Notes: a model not told the origin generated them from the letters alone. Shown: positions 8,185 through 15,383, counted from the first letter of the stretch. The stretch: DNA of 25,336 nt from Acidobacteriota bacterium (GCA_020853255.1 JADYZI010000071.1:1-25336); one strand, 5' to 3'. Translations and numbers: made by a program.

Positions 8185-8480
8185 AATTGATCGTCGCGAT
8201 TGTGAGGCCATTCAAAGTGGACGAGATCATAACCGCATTCGAAGCCATTGAAGGGTTTCCCGGCATGACCGTTACGGATTCCGAGGGGTTTGGCCGTCGG
8301 TTTGGCACGGCCCTTTACGATTCCTTAGATCCGTTTATGCCGGGCAAGCGACTAGAGATTGCGGCGAACGACGAACTCGTCGAGGCGATCGTTGCGGCGA
8401 TCAAGCAGCGCGCTCATACGGGTAGGAAGGGTGACGGACTGATAGTCGTCCTCGACATCGAAAAAGCATTGCTCATTTAG
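8181..8480 (+). CDS. Divergent PII-like signal protein (PII-NG type) coupled to the metal pump
   Basis: This 99-residue protein has a PII fold signature: 'MKLIVAIVRPFKVDEIITAFEAI' at the start, 'GMTVTDSEGFGR' before the T-loop, and a conserved B-loop (HTGRKGDGLIVV). The T-loop is shortened by about four residues and lacks the canonical uridylylation Tyr51 region. The C-terminus ends at LDIEKALLI, without the usual RTGE. This matches the described PII-NG group, which is repeatedly encoded beside czc/cus-type RND genes rather than glnA or amtB. The four-base overlap with czcA implies co-translation. A role in sensing metal or nucleotide state to modulate the pump is inference. Confidence 0.85.
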   Translation: MKLIVAIVRPFKVDEIITAFEAIEGFPGMTVTDSEGFGRRFGTALYDSLDPFMPGKRLEIAANDELVEAIVAAIKQRAHTGRKGDGLIVVLDIEKALLI

Positions 8481-8508
8481 GTGATCGGGAACGATTATAA
8501 GCAGGAAG

Positions 8509-9036
8509 ATGGAAATTATTTGGGGCGAACTAACAGCAGGCTTACCGGACTCGGCTCAGCTGGTACATGTCTTGATACGTTTAGTTGCCGCGATCGTGGT
8601 CGGGGCAGTTATTGGTTTTCAGCGTGAGCAGGCGGGTAAGGAGGCTGGGCTGCGAACACATATTCTTGTCTCCTTGGGCACAACCCTCTTTGTTCTTGCG
8701 GCGGCGGGCAGCGGCATGTCGTCAGATGGCGTTTCGCGGGTTGTTCAGGGACTCGCAACCGGTATTGGCTTTATCGGGGCAGGGGCGATTCTCAAACTGG
8801 AACAGGAACGCATGATCCACGGCCTGACAACCGCGGCCGGCATCTGGATGACGGCGGCGATCGGAGTGACGGTCGGTCTGGGCGGCCTTGGTTTGGCTTT
8901 GATAAGCACTCTTATGACTTGGATCGTTCTCTCGGCGCTTGGGCGGCTCGAACTGGGAACGGAAATGAAGCGACTCAAAACGGAAGACTTGGAAACACCT
9001 GATCAAAGGAGAAAAATAGATGAAATGTCCAATTGA
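8509..9036 (+). CDS. MgtC/SapB family membrane protein
   Basis: This 175-residue protein has about four to five hydrophobic helices and the MgtC/SapB pattern: 'GAVIGFQREQAGKEAGLRTH' (about 38-57), 'GIGFIGAGAIL' (about 86-96) and 'GLTTAAGIWMTAAIGVTVGLG'. Family members act at the inner membrane, and the best-known ones influence magnesium homeostasis and ATP synthase. It follows the PII-like gene by 28 bases and belongs to the same transcription unit. It lacks the C-terminal ACT-like domain of long MgtC proteins, so it is the short SapB-like form. AGGAAG lies immediately before the ATG, unusually close. Its 3' end overlaps the next gene by 17 bases. Confidence 0.88.
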   Translation: MEIIWGELTAGLPDSAQLVHVLIRLVAAIVVGAVIGFQREQAGKEAGLRTHILVSLGTTLFVLAAAGSGMSSDGVSRVVQGLATGIGFIGAGAILKLEQERMIHGLTTAAGIWMTAAIGVTVGLGGLGLALISTLMTWIVLSALGRLELGTEMKRLKTEDLETPDQRRKIDEMSN

Positions 9037-9277
9037 TACAAACACGGATCTTCAGATGTCAGAGCGTCAGGGAATTGAGATCGATTTTTGTCCTGACTGC
9101 CGGGGCGTATGGTTAGACCGAGGCGAGATCGACAAGATAGTAGAAAGGTCGATGACGGCTTCGTCCGCCGCACCGGCCAGATACAACGAATATCAAGATC
9201 GCTCCCGTGACCATCACTCGAAAGACTACGATTCGCGGAAAAGGCGAAAAGGGTTTCTGAGCGAATTATTCGACTAA
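9020..9277 (+). CDS. zf-TFIIB (transcription-factor-IIB-type zinc ribbon) protein
   Basis: This 85-residue protein begins with the bacterial zf-TFIIB domain: MKCPID at the N-terminus, then 'GIEIDFCPDCRGVWLDRGEIDKI' (C24-x2-C27, W31). The first knuckle has C3 but D6 where many relatives have a second Cys, a variant also seen in this family, so only three Cys ligands are present. The C-terminal half is hydrophilic and Arg/His/Lys/Asp-rich, ending in FLSELFD. AAAGGAG lies before the ATG, which falls inside the end of the MgtC-like gene. Zinc binding is likely; the function of these short proteins is unknown. Confidence 0.85.
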   Translation: MKCPIDTNTDLQMSERQGIEIDFCPDCRGVWLDRGEIDKIVERSMTASSAAPARYNEYQDRSRDHHSKDYDSRKRRKGFLSELFD

Positions 9278-9361
9278 TTACGCGCTGGTTACTATCGAAT
9301 CAGAGGATATTCAGAAAAAGAATAGCCGCATTCGCGATTTGATGCTTCTACGTCGAAGCCT

Positions 9362-9640
9362 ATGAACAAAACGAAGAAGCAAAATGAAGAGGCTCATGAT
9401 ATGTCGGGTGTTCATCGTATCAGCCCAGACGAAATAGCTAAGCACTTCGGAACGGATGTCGGCGGCGATGAAGAAAACCCGACTGCGGAGAACATCGAGA
9501 TTCGCCTCAGACTGAGCGCGGCGACTCTAAAGAAGGCGAAAATCCTCGCGGAACAATCGGGCGTCGGATTGTCGCGGTATGTCGAAAAGGCTTTGGAGCC
9601 GGTCATAGAAGTAAAAGGGATGCTTCCCCGTGATGGGTAA
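9362..9640 (+). CDS. Small protein with a C-terminal ribbon-helix-helix-like segment
   Basis: The longest reading gives 92 residues. A start at 9401 (MSGVHRISPD, 79 residues) has a better ribosome site (GAAGAGG about eight bases upstream). The segment 'IEIRLRLSAATLKKAKILAEQSGVGLSRYVEKAL' has the strand-helix-helix layout of ribbon-helix-helix DNA-binding or antitoxin-type proteins, but no toxin partner is visible. Function is not assigned. The stop codon TAA at 9638-9640 lies inside the first unit of a 21-nt tandem repeat, at a position where several units read GAA. The protein may once have been longer. Confidence 0.55.
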   Translation: MNKTKKQNEEAHDMSGVHRISPDEIAKHFGTDVGGDEENPTAENIEIRLRLSAATLKKAKILAEQSGVGLSRYVEKALEPVIEVKGMLPRDG

Positions 9641-9799
9641 GGCTATTTACACGACCGGAAATGCTATCTATGTGATGGAGAAAACAATCTGAGCGAAGGG
9701 GAACATGATTTATAGGAGGAGAAACGCGATTTAAACGATTGGGAGCGCGAATTATACGAGGGGGAAAGTGATTTGGGTGAGTTGGTTCGCTATCCGAGT
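9632..9799 (+). repeat. 21-nt tandem repeat, about eight degenerate units
   Basis: Units start at 9632, 9653, 9674, 9695, 9716, 9737, 9758 and 9779. The shared pattern is GA.GGGGAA near the unit start and GATTTA in the second half; the second and last units are the weakest. In the frame of the upstream 9362 gene, 21 bases encode a seven-residue repeat of the type E-G-E-x-D-L-x (SEGEHDL, EEKRDLN, DWERELY, EGESDLG). The frame is interrupted by the TAA at 9638-9640 and a TAG at 9713-9715. It ends in a non-repetitive tail with a stop shortly after 9840. Confidence 0.75.
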
Positions 9800-10040
9800 A
9801 CTCGTATTGACTTTTTGAGGGTGTGGTTTGCTCACGGTTTTGCATAACTCAAATATTGTGAGGCATAAAGTACGGAGCCATGGGTTTCGTCCGCAAATCC
9901 GACGAAGAAAGTCGCCCCCAAATCGTAGTGAGTGAAGCGGATAATTAGGTGCAGGTCGACTGTACGAGCCTCTCCTCGGGAACCCGGCTGGGCTCTTAGT
10001 GCCGGGAGTTAACAAGCCTGAAAAGGCAAGGAGTAAAACC
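9641..10040 (+). other. 400-base stretch without a confident gene
   Basis: The first 160 bases are the 21-nt tandem repeat. The rest, to 10040, has no convincing coding sequence. It contains a GC-rich stem CCCGGC (9983-9988) / GCCGGG (10001-10006) with a 12-base loop, in the leader of the gene at 10041. There is no U tract after the stem, so it reads as leader structure rather than a terminator. Confidence 0.5.
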
Positions 10041-10373
10041 ATGACAACGCGAAAGCTTCAACTAAAACGTGTAGCTCTCATGCTGTTTTTTGCCGCGACG
10101 TTCACGGTTCTTGGAACTGTCGCGACAAACGCCCAGCACCACAGCCGGCGAGCGTCACACCATCGGCAGGACCACGATAGACGAGTCGTGCGTGCTCCTG
10201 TCAGTTACGGAAATAGCGGTTATTACGGAAACGACGGCCGCTATAGCAACAGCAGGTCCTATCCGACGAGACGCCCGGCGTACTATCCGCCTCAACGCCG
10301 TCGTGGAGTGGGCAGCGTGTTCAGCGTGATCTTCGGCGGTGGCCGAGCCAGCCAACACAGAAGGCACCATTGA
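10041..10373 (+). CDS. Secreted His/Arg/Tyr-rich small protein
   Basis: I place the start at 10041, where AAGGAG lies seven bases upstream, rather than at an upstream GTG. The product has 110 residues. Residues 1-31 form a signal peptide (TVATNA before QHH). The mature part is very basic and low-complexity: a His/Arg segment (HHSRRASHHRQDHDRR), then Gly/Tyr/Asn/Ser repeats (SYGNSGYYGNDGRYSNSRSY), a Pro/Tyr stretch, and a HRRHH end. It resembles no enzyme. The histidines could bind metal, which is inference. It is the first of three consecutive exported proteins. Confidence 0.7.
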   Translation: MTTRKLQLKRVALMLFFAATFTVLGTVATNAQHHSRRASHHRQDHDRRVVRAPVSYGNSGYYGNDGRYSNSRSYPTRRPAYYPPQRRRGVGSVFSVIFGGGRASQHRRHH

Positions 10374-10552
10374 ACGGCACGCAGACGGCAGCGACTGGGC
10401 GGACTACGAGTCGCCGACAAGATTGTTTTCTCCGACTCTCAGCCACCTGCCGATGCTCGGTTTGTTCCGAAAGCCGAACAGATAACGGAGAAAAAGCTAA
10501 GCGGAGCTTGCAGCGCTTTGATCTTTACTTGCAAGCGAGGAGAAGAAAAGCC

Positions 10553-10951
10553 ATGTTGAAAAAAAGTATAACGACGATGCTGATCGGAGCGATTCTCGGA
10601 AGTGCTACGTTCGTAACGGCGGCCAGTCCAAGTACAAACGATGAAAAAGATGCCGAGAAGGTTAGGACGGATATACGCAGACTTGGAACCGGGCCGGATG
10701 CTCAGGTCAAACTCGAGCTTCGGGATAAATCAAAGGTCGAAGGCTATGTCAGCGAGGCAAACGACAATGATTTTGTAGTCGTCGATCCAAAGTCCGGCAC
10801 TTCGACAACTGTCGCGTATCCGCAGGTTCGAAAGGCAAAAGGCAACAACCTCTCGGGAGGCGTGAAGATAGCGATTACCATCGCTATCGTTGCGGCCGTG
10901 ACATTTCTGAGCTTTAAGTACGGTAGACGCGGCAGACGCGTTTATTTTTAG
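10553..10951 (+). CDS. Exported LSm-like (Sm/Hfq-fold-like) membrane-anchored protein
   Basis: I choose the ATG at 10553 (GAGGAG about nine to eleven bases upstream) because it begins with a signal peptide (MLKKSITTMLIGAILGSATFVTAA). A longer frame from about 10370 adds unlikely sequence. The 132-residue product has a small beta domain at about 40-95, 'VKLELRDKSKVEGYVSEANDNDF' in character. This matches the LSm-like 'VKLRDG...KGYVSEA..D.F.V.D' pattern common in exported acidobacterial proteins. A C-terminal membrane helix follows (about 102-120) with a basic tail. The function of this exported LSm-like group is unknown. Confidence 0.65.
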   Translation: MLKKSITTMLIGAILGSATFVTAASPSTNDEKDAEKVRTDIRRLGTGPDAQVKLELRDKSKVEGYVSEANDNDFVVVDPKSGTSTTVAYPQVRKAKGNNLSGGVKIAITIAIVAAVTFLSFKYGRRGRRVYF

Positions 10952-11000
10952 CGACGGTCGCAAGCGTCTTCGGGTAAGAGCAGACAATATGGAGTAACTT

Positions 11001-11951
11001 ATGACGAACACAAGAATTATTAGATGGTTTCTCCCGTTTTTGTTGACTATCCTGCTTGCTGTCGCTGCCGAGGCTCAGAGCGATGCAAGTCAATACGTGA
11101 TCTCGGCAAAAGCGGGCGGAATCAATTTCACGTCCGGCGACGTAAAGATCACTCGAAAAGCCGCGAGTCAGCCTGTAGTTGTGTCCACATTGGACTCGGC
11201 CGAGAGCGGCGATCAGATCGAGACCGGATCCAACAGCCGCGTCGAGATATTGCTCAATCCCGGTTCCTATTTGAGGCTCGGTGAGAATTCGATCCTGGAT
11301 GTCACCGACACTTCATTCGACTCGCTCCGCTTTAACCTGCGGTCTGGCCAGGCGATCTTCGAGATCACCGGTGATGAGGACGAGATCGCTCCCGTCGGAT
11401 TGACGGTCGCTCAGGGCGTGGTTTCACTCGATAAGGAAGGGATTTATCGAGTTCAATACCGCGAACCGGAGACCGCCACTATCCGAGTCCAAAAAGGGCG
11501 GGCGCGTATGGGTGACGAGAAGTTTGGCGACGGTAAGGAAATCGTCGTCGATCGCGGGAGGCAGATTGATGTCGTCAAGTTTGACAAGAAGGAACAGGAC
11601 GATTTCGCCCTATGGAGCAGCGAACGAGCCAAGTCGATCACCGAGGCCAATGAGAAGCTCTCAAAAGATACCGTGAGCCGCTTGTCATCCGGCTTTCGAA
11701 GCGGTTCGATGGGGCGGCGGAGAGGATTCAACGGCTACTGGCTCTACGATCCTTTTTATGCGCGGAGAACATTCTTACCGTTCTACTCAAGTTGGTCATC
11801 ACCATACGGACATCATTACCGGCGGCACTTTGGATTCTCACATTCCGGGTTCGGGCTGTTTCGGCGTCCTTCGACGCGGACGAGCATCAGGATATTTCGT
11901 CCATCGATAATCCGCCACCCAGTTAAGCACGGAGGAGGTCGACGCCATTGA
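11001..11951 (+). CDS. Secreted FecR-domain protein
   Basis: The protein has 316 residues, with GGAG seven bases upstream of the ATG. A signal peptide (residues 1-26, AAEA before QSD) leads into a FecR-like beta domain. It contains 'ESGDQIETGSNSRVEILLNPGSYLRLGENS' in the 70s-90s, 'FNLRSGQAIFEITG', and 'VQYREPETATIRVQKGRARM'. There is no N-terminal anti-sigma helix and no TonB receptor nearby, so it is the stand-alone exported type rather than iron-dicitrate FecR. Residues from about 235 on are Arg/Ser/Phe/His-rich with aromatic and HHYRRH clusters, resembling the His/Arg-rich protein two genes upstream. Confidence 0.8.
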   Translation: MTNTRIIRWFLPFLLTILLAVAAEAQSDASQYVISAKAGGINFTSGDVKITRKAASQPVVVSTLDSAESGDQIETGSNSRVEILLNPGSYLRLGENSILDVTDTSFDSLRFNLRSGQAIFEITGDEDEIAPVGLTVAQGVVSLDKEGIYRVQYREPETATIRVQKGRARMGDEKFGDGKEIVVDRGRQIDVVKFDKKEQDDFALWSSERAKSITEANEKLSKDTVSRLSSGFRSGSMGRRRGFNGYWLYDPFYARRTFLPFYSSWSSPYGHHYRRHFGFSHSGFGLFRRPSTRTSIRIFRPSIIRHPVKHGGGRRH

Positions 11952-11976
11952 ATACGGAGCAAAGGGCGCTTATTAG
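11948..11976 (+). promoter_or_regulatory. Possible weak promoter before the CDF block
   Basis: TTGAAT (11948-11953), a 17-bp spacer and TATTAG (11971-11976) give a 4/6 plus 4/6 match to sigma70 boxes. It overlaps the FecR gene stop and lies 75 bases before the 12051 gene. This level of match can arise by chance. Confidence 0.25.
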
Positions 11977-12050
11977 CGAACCGTCAGGGCCTAGGGATGG
12001 GGCCGGACAAAAGGTCGAACCTCGCTTATCGTAAGGGATGACCGGCAATT

Positions 12051-12239
12051 ATGGAACAAGAGGTAAGCTTTTATCATCAGCTCGTAGAACATCCGATGCT
12101 CGTGTTTTTGGTAGCATCTCTCCTCCCGATTATTTTCATGTGGTTTCTCGGCATGTTGATGCATCGTCGCAGCAGTAAGGTCGAACTGGGAAAATCGTCG
12201 GCAGACAAGAGTTCGGAAAGTACGGGGTCGGCGTTGTAA
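12051..12239 (+). CDS. Small single-pass membrane protein upstream of the CDF exporter
   Basis: The 62-residue protein starts MEQEVSFYHQLVEHPMLVFLV, has one long hydrophobic helix (about 17-41), then a basic stretch (HRRSSKVELGK) and a Ser/Lys tail. It is a clear paralogue of the 51-residue protein at 18737, which shares MEQE, the aromatic/His pattern and VASLL in the helix. Both lie next to a CDF-type gene, intact here and decayed there. That conservation argues it is translated and functionally tied to the transporter, perhaps as a small accessory subunit (inference). The ribosome site is weak (AAGGGA, distant). Confidence 0.7.
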   Translation: MEQEVSFYHQLVEHPMLVFLVASLLPIIFMWFLGMLMHRRSSKVELGKSSADKSSESTGSAL

Positions 12240-12269
12240 ACTACGCCCTTTAGGCGGGAGACGATTACT

Positions 12270-13160
12270 ATGGGACAGGATCACGTGCAAAGCGCTTCGT
12301 GGCGAAATAAGAAAAGTTTGGCCACAGTCTTTGGCATCACCTCGTTCTATCTGATTGTCGAGGTGATAGGTGGATTCTGGACCGGCAGTTTGGCCCTTCT
12401 TGCTGATGCGGGCCACATGTTGACTGACGTCGCAGGAGTCGGCCTCGCTCTTCTCGCAATCTGGTTCGCGGAGCGCCCTGCGTCCGAGACAAGGACTTAC
12501 GGTTACTACCGCGTCGAGATCCTCGCGGCACTAACGAACGCCGTCGTGCTGATCTTGATCTCCCTCTACATCCTGTACGAAGCCTACCAGCGTTTCAAGA
12601 ATCCACCCGAGGTTCAGAGCTCCGGGATGCTCGCCGTCGCGTCGATCGGCCTTGTCGTAAACATCGTCGGAATATACCTTCTCCGCGCCGGTTCGAAAGA
12701 AAGTCTCAATATGAAGGGAGCGTATTTTGAAGTCCTATCGGACATGCTGACCTCCATAGGCGTGATTATAGCCGGCGTGATCATGCTGACGACGGGCTGG
12801 TATTATGCCGACCCGATCATTTCGGCGGGTATCGGACTATTCATTTTGCCGCGCACTTGGGCGTTGTTGAAGGATGCTGTCGGCGTCTTGATCGAAGGAA
12901 CACCCGCAGACGTTGACATTGCCGCCTTGCGCGAAAGCTTGACGCAGATCGAGGGCGTTGCCGGCATCCACGATCTGCACGTTTGGAGTTTGACCTCCGG
13001 CGTGAACGCGATGAGCGTGCACGCGGTCTTGGCCGAAAAGTCCGAACACGACGAGGTTCTGGCTCGTGTGCACGAGCGGTGCACGAAGGAGTTTAGAATC
13101 TCACACGTCACCGTGCAGACCGAACGTGGTGATTTCGCGACGCACGAGACGCATTTGTGA
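12270..13160 (+). CDS. czcD: CDF family zinc-type cation exporter (CzcD/ZitB-like)
   Basis: This 296-residue inner-membrane cation diffusion facilitator would exchange Zn2+ or similar ions for protons. Six hydrophobic helices span about residues 18-205. TM2 carries D46-AG-H49-MLT-D53 (HxxxD). TM5 carries E154-VLS-D158, where many zinc exporters have H-x3-D. The cytosolic domain has the hallmark HDLHVWSLTSG (H234-W239 and following) and ends in a His-containing tail (HVTVQTERGDFATHETHL). The long His loop between TM4 and TM5 seen in ZnT/CzcD proteins is absent. GGGAG lies nine bases before the ATG. A decayed copy of its C-terminal domain lies at 18505-18729. Confidence 0.92.
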   Translation: MGQDHVQSASWRNKKSLATVFGITSFYLIVEVIGGFWTGSLALLADAGHMLTDVAGVGLALLAIWFAERPASETRTYGYYRVEILAALTNAVVLILISLYILYEAYQRFKNPPEVQSSGMLAVASIGLVVNIVGIYLLRAGSKESLNMKGAYFEVLSDMLTSIGVIIAGVIMLTTGWYYADPIISAGIGLFILPRTWALLKDAVGVLIEGTPADVDIAALRESLTQIEGVAGIHDLHVWSLTSGVNAMSVHAVLAEKSEHDEVLARVHERCTKEFRISHVTVQTERGDFATHETHL

Positions 13161-13185
13161 GATAGGGGTGGTAGATTAGGCGGGT

Positions 13186-13656
13186 ATGAGTATGAAGATG
13201 ACACGAATGTTATGTTTGGGTTTGGTAGTGGGAATCATTTTTGCGGTAGGAGCGAACGCTCAGACGAAAGATGAGAGATCGGTTCGCGACGTGGTCTTGA
13301 AGAACGCTGAAGCGTTCGAGAAAGGCGATTTGGCGATGATGAACAGCATTTGGCTCGACGATGAGAAAGTAACGGTGGTCGAGGCCGGCAACTTCGACTA
13401 CGGATGGCGCAATTTCCGCGATAAACACCTCGGACCCGAACTTAAGGCGATGCAGAACCGCAGGTTCGAGACGAGCGATATCCGCGCCCACATCAGCGGG
13501 AAAACGGCGTGGGTAACCTTCGCTTACCGAATCAAAGCCACTTTCGCGGAACGGCCGATCGACGCCGAAGGAGCAGGAACGATGGTGATGGAAAAGGTGA
13601 AGGGCGATTGGCGCATCGTACACTATGCGACAAGCGGAAAACGCCGCCAACAGTGA
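13186..13656 (+). CDS. Secreted NTF2-like (SnoaL/DUF4440-type) protein
   Basis: The protein has 156 residues. A signal peptide (to about residue 26, GANA before QTK) precedes an NTF2-fold domain: helix 'VRDVVLKNAEAFEKGDLAMMNSIW', strands around 'VTVVEAGNFDYGWRNFRDKHL', and 'GTMVMEKVKGDWRIVHYATS' at the end. The domain length (about 130) matches DUF4440/SnoaL-like proteins, a structural class with many binding or enzymatic roles. Which one applies cannot be told. Its 3' end is followed within five bases by the BdbC-like start. A second ATG at 13192 is an equally possible start. Confidence 0.8.
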   Translation: MSMKMTRMLCLGLVVGIIFAVGANAQTKDERSVRDVVLKNAEAFEKGDLAMMNSIWLDDEKVTVVEAGNFDYGWRNFRDKHLGPELKAMQNRRFETSDIRAHISGKTAWVTFAYRIKATFAERPIDAEGAGTMVMEKVKGDWRIVHYATSGKRRQQ

Positions 13657-13660
13657 ATTT

Positions 13661-14113
13661 ATGGAGAACGAACGGATACAAGGTCCGTATGCGAGTGGTG
13701 TTGGCGAGGGCCTTCCCTACGTGGCGTGGATAGTGGCGTTGGTGGCGGCTGGCGGTAGTTTGTTTTTCAGCGAGGTTATGGAGCTGCCGCCGTGCGTTTT
13801 GTGCTGGTACCAGCGCATTGCGATGTATCCATTGGTGATCGTAATCGGAGCGGGGATCATTATGCGCGACCGTCGGATGAAGTTCTACGCGCTGCCGATA
13901 ACGCTGATCGGACTGGGTGTCTCTATTTATCACAACTTGCTTTATTACGGGATCATCCCGGATAGCATTACTCCCTGCACCCAAGGCGTGTCCTGCACTT
14001 CGCGACAGATCGAATGGCTGGGATTTATCACGATTCCGCTGATGGCTTTAGTAGCGTTCGTGATCGTGACCGTAAGCATGTTGCTTTATGGCGGAAAGAG
14101 ACGGGAAGAATGA
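13661..14113 (+). CDS. BdbC/DsbB-family disulfide bond formation protein
   Basis: I use the ATG at 13661 (150 residues), because a longer frame from 13625 would lie inside the preceding gene. Four transmembrane helices are visible. The first redox pair is C45-VL-C48 in 'PPCVLCWYQR' and the second is C106/C112 in 'PCTQGVSCTSRQIEWLGFITIP', both diagnostic of the BdbC branch of DsbB. DsbB-family proteins pass electrons from a periplasmic DsbA-type oxidase to quinone. The next gene encodes such an oxidase and starts two bases after this stop, so the two form a BdbC-BdbD-like pair. Confidence 0.9.
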   Translation: MENERIQGPYASGVGEGLPYVAWIVALVAAGGSLFFSEVMELPPCVLCWYQRIAMYPLVIVIGAGIIMRDRRMKFYALPITLIGLGVSIYHNLLYYGIIPDSITPCTQGVSCTSRQIEWLGFITIPLMALVAFVIVTVSMLLYGGKRREE

Positions 14114-14114
14114 T

Positions 14115-14798
14115 ATGAGGAAAGAAGTAATAATTTTAGGTTCGATTGTTGCGATAGTCATCGTCGGGCTTGTTGTCGGATCGAACTATTACCGAAGCTC
14201 GATTCAAAGCGAACAAAAACCTGTGAACACGGGCAACAGCAACAGGGCGGCGGCGGGTGAGCTGGTTCGCCCGGACAGCCCGACGCTCGGAGCGGCAGAT
14301 GCCAAGGTCACGCTGGTCGAGTTCTACGACCCGGAGTGCGAAGCATGTGCTGCGATCAGTCCGATAGTCAAAAAGATTCTCAAGGATTACGACGGCAGGA
14401 TCAGATTCGTTGCTCGATATATGCCGCTTCATCCGAGCTCGATGGCGGCTGTCGCGTTTACCGAGGCCGCGGGCGAACAGGGCAAATATTGGCAGGCTCA
14501 GGAACTGCTCTTCCAAAAACAGTCCGAATGGGGACAAAAACATGGCCAGCCTTCCGCATCGCCCGCCGACATCAATGCCTTGTTCGAGAAATATGCAATG
14601 GAGATGGGTTTGGATCTGACCAAATTGAATGCCGCGATCAAAGAAAATCGCTTTGCCGCAAAGATCGACCGCGATAAAAAAGACGGCCAAAGCCTCGGCG
14701 TGAGGCAAACGCCTACCTTCTTCGTTAACGGCCGCCAGCTTCTTCGGCTCGGCGATTCAGAATTGCGAGAGCTGATCGACGAAGAGTTAAGAAAATAG
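14115..14798 (+). CDS. DsbA-like membrane-anchored thiol oxidoreductase
   Basis: The start at 14115 has GGGAAG seven bases upstream and gives a 227-residue protein. An N-terminal membrane anchor or signal (about 3-25) and a polar linker precede a thioredoxin/DsbA fold. The active site is C75-EA-C78 in 'LVEFYDPECEACAAISPIV', and the cis-proline loop is 'VRQTPTFFVNGRQL'. An inserted helical region at about 110-180 is typical of DsbA/BdbD. It follows the BdbC-like gene by one base and is probably its redox partner. Substrates may include Cys-bearing exported proteins such as the one at 1511 (inference). Confidence 0.9.
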   Translation: MRKEVIILGSIVAIVIVGLVVGSNYYRSSIQSEQKPVNTGNSNRAAAGELVRPDSPTLGAADAKVTLVEFYDPECEACAAISPIVKKILKDYDGRIRFVARYMPLHPSSMAAVAFTEAAGEQGKYWQAQELLFQKQSEWGQKHGQPSASPADINALFEKYAMEMGLDLTKLNAAIKENRFAAKIDRDKKDGQSLGVRQTPTFFVNGRQLLRLGDSELRELIDEELRK

Positions 14799-14847
14799 CG
14801 CGACATCCAGTTTGTAGAGAACGGATGAAACTATTGCCCTGTCCATT

Positions 14848-15048
14848 GTGAGTGACCACTTTTTTCATATATTGCTCGGTGCCCTGATCTTCGGAGGAAT
14901 TGTTTTTGGTTTAATCGAGTTGCTTGTGTATTTTGACAAACGTCGAGTCAAGACTCGTGGGCCTGGATCCAACCAATCCACGCTCGTCTCACGAACCCGC
15001 AGGAAGAAAGCGAGACGCAAACGACGAACTGGTGAACGAGGGTCCTGA
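14848..15048 (+). CDS. Small membrane protein with a basic tail (doubtful)
   Basis: A 66-residue frame from a GTG start has one hydrophobic helix (about 5-30) followed by a strongly basic tail (RRKKARRKRR). I see no family and no clear ribosome site. It resembles in layout the 67-residue protein at 18152 and may be a real short membrane protein, but coding status is uncertain. Confidence 0.4.
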   Translation: MSDHFFHILLGALIFGGIVFGLIELLVYFDKRRVKTRGPGSNQSTLVSRTRRKKARRKRRTGERGS

Positions 15049-15215
15049 TGTAAAGTTTGGGACGACTTTGCGATTCCGAATTTATAGATGAAGAGTTGAG
15101 ATAATACTCTGTAATCGCCCGAATACGCGACTGCGACTCGCAATCGACTTAGGCAGCGGAAATGCGAACGTTAGGTAGAACATGAGCTATCTAATGGGCT
15201 AGCGAGGTGGGAGAT

Positions 15216-15383
15216 ATGAAATTAATCGGTATCGCGATCATTATGGTGCTAGTAACCGTCGGAGGTGTAAGCTCCCAAGAAAAAGCGAAGTCAAAGGCAC
15301 CGCCGAAAACCGGCACTACACAACCTGCGACTACCGAAGACGGCAGGGCCGTGATTCTGAGTAGCAACGGCACGTGGAAGTAG
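15216..15383 (+). CDS. N-terminal part of a secreted protein, cut by a probable frameshift
   Basis: This 55-residue frame has a good ribosome site (GAGGTGGGAG, close to the ATG) and a clear signal peptide (MKLIGIAIIMVLVTVGGVSSQ). A Lys/Pro/Thr linker follows, then 'EDGRAVILSSNGTWK' before a TAG. That motif normally continues (GTW-[EK]-Y-...) in related exported proteins. Restoring one base after AAGTA would give GTWKYA and join it to the downstream frame, SGSESSVES. I therefore read it as the first part of the gene that continues at 15374-15904. Confidence 0.6.
   Translation: MKLIGIAIIMVLVTVGGVSSQEKAKSKAPPKTGTTQPATTEDGRAVILSSNGTWK

Noticed and set aside
9632..9799. CRISPR array
   Set aside because: Units are contiguous and degenerate with no unique spacers, so it is a tandem repeat rather than a repeat-spacer array.
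9999..10040. GTG start at 9999 for the His/Arg-rich protein
   Set aside because: The ATG at 10041 has AAGGAG at ideal spacing and begins a proper signal peptide; the added residues would displace it.
10370..10552. N-terminal extension of the LSm-like protein from about 10370
   Set aside because: It uses a non-ATG start overlapping the previous stop and would bury the signal peptide that starts at 10553.
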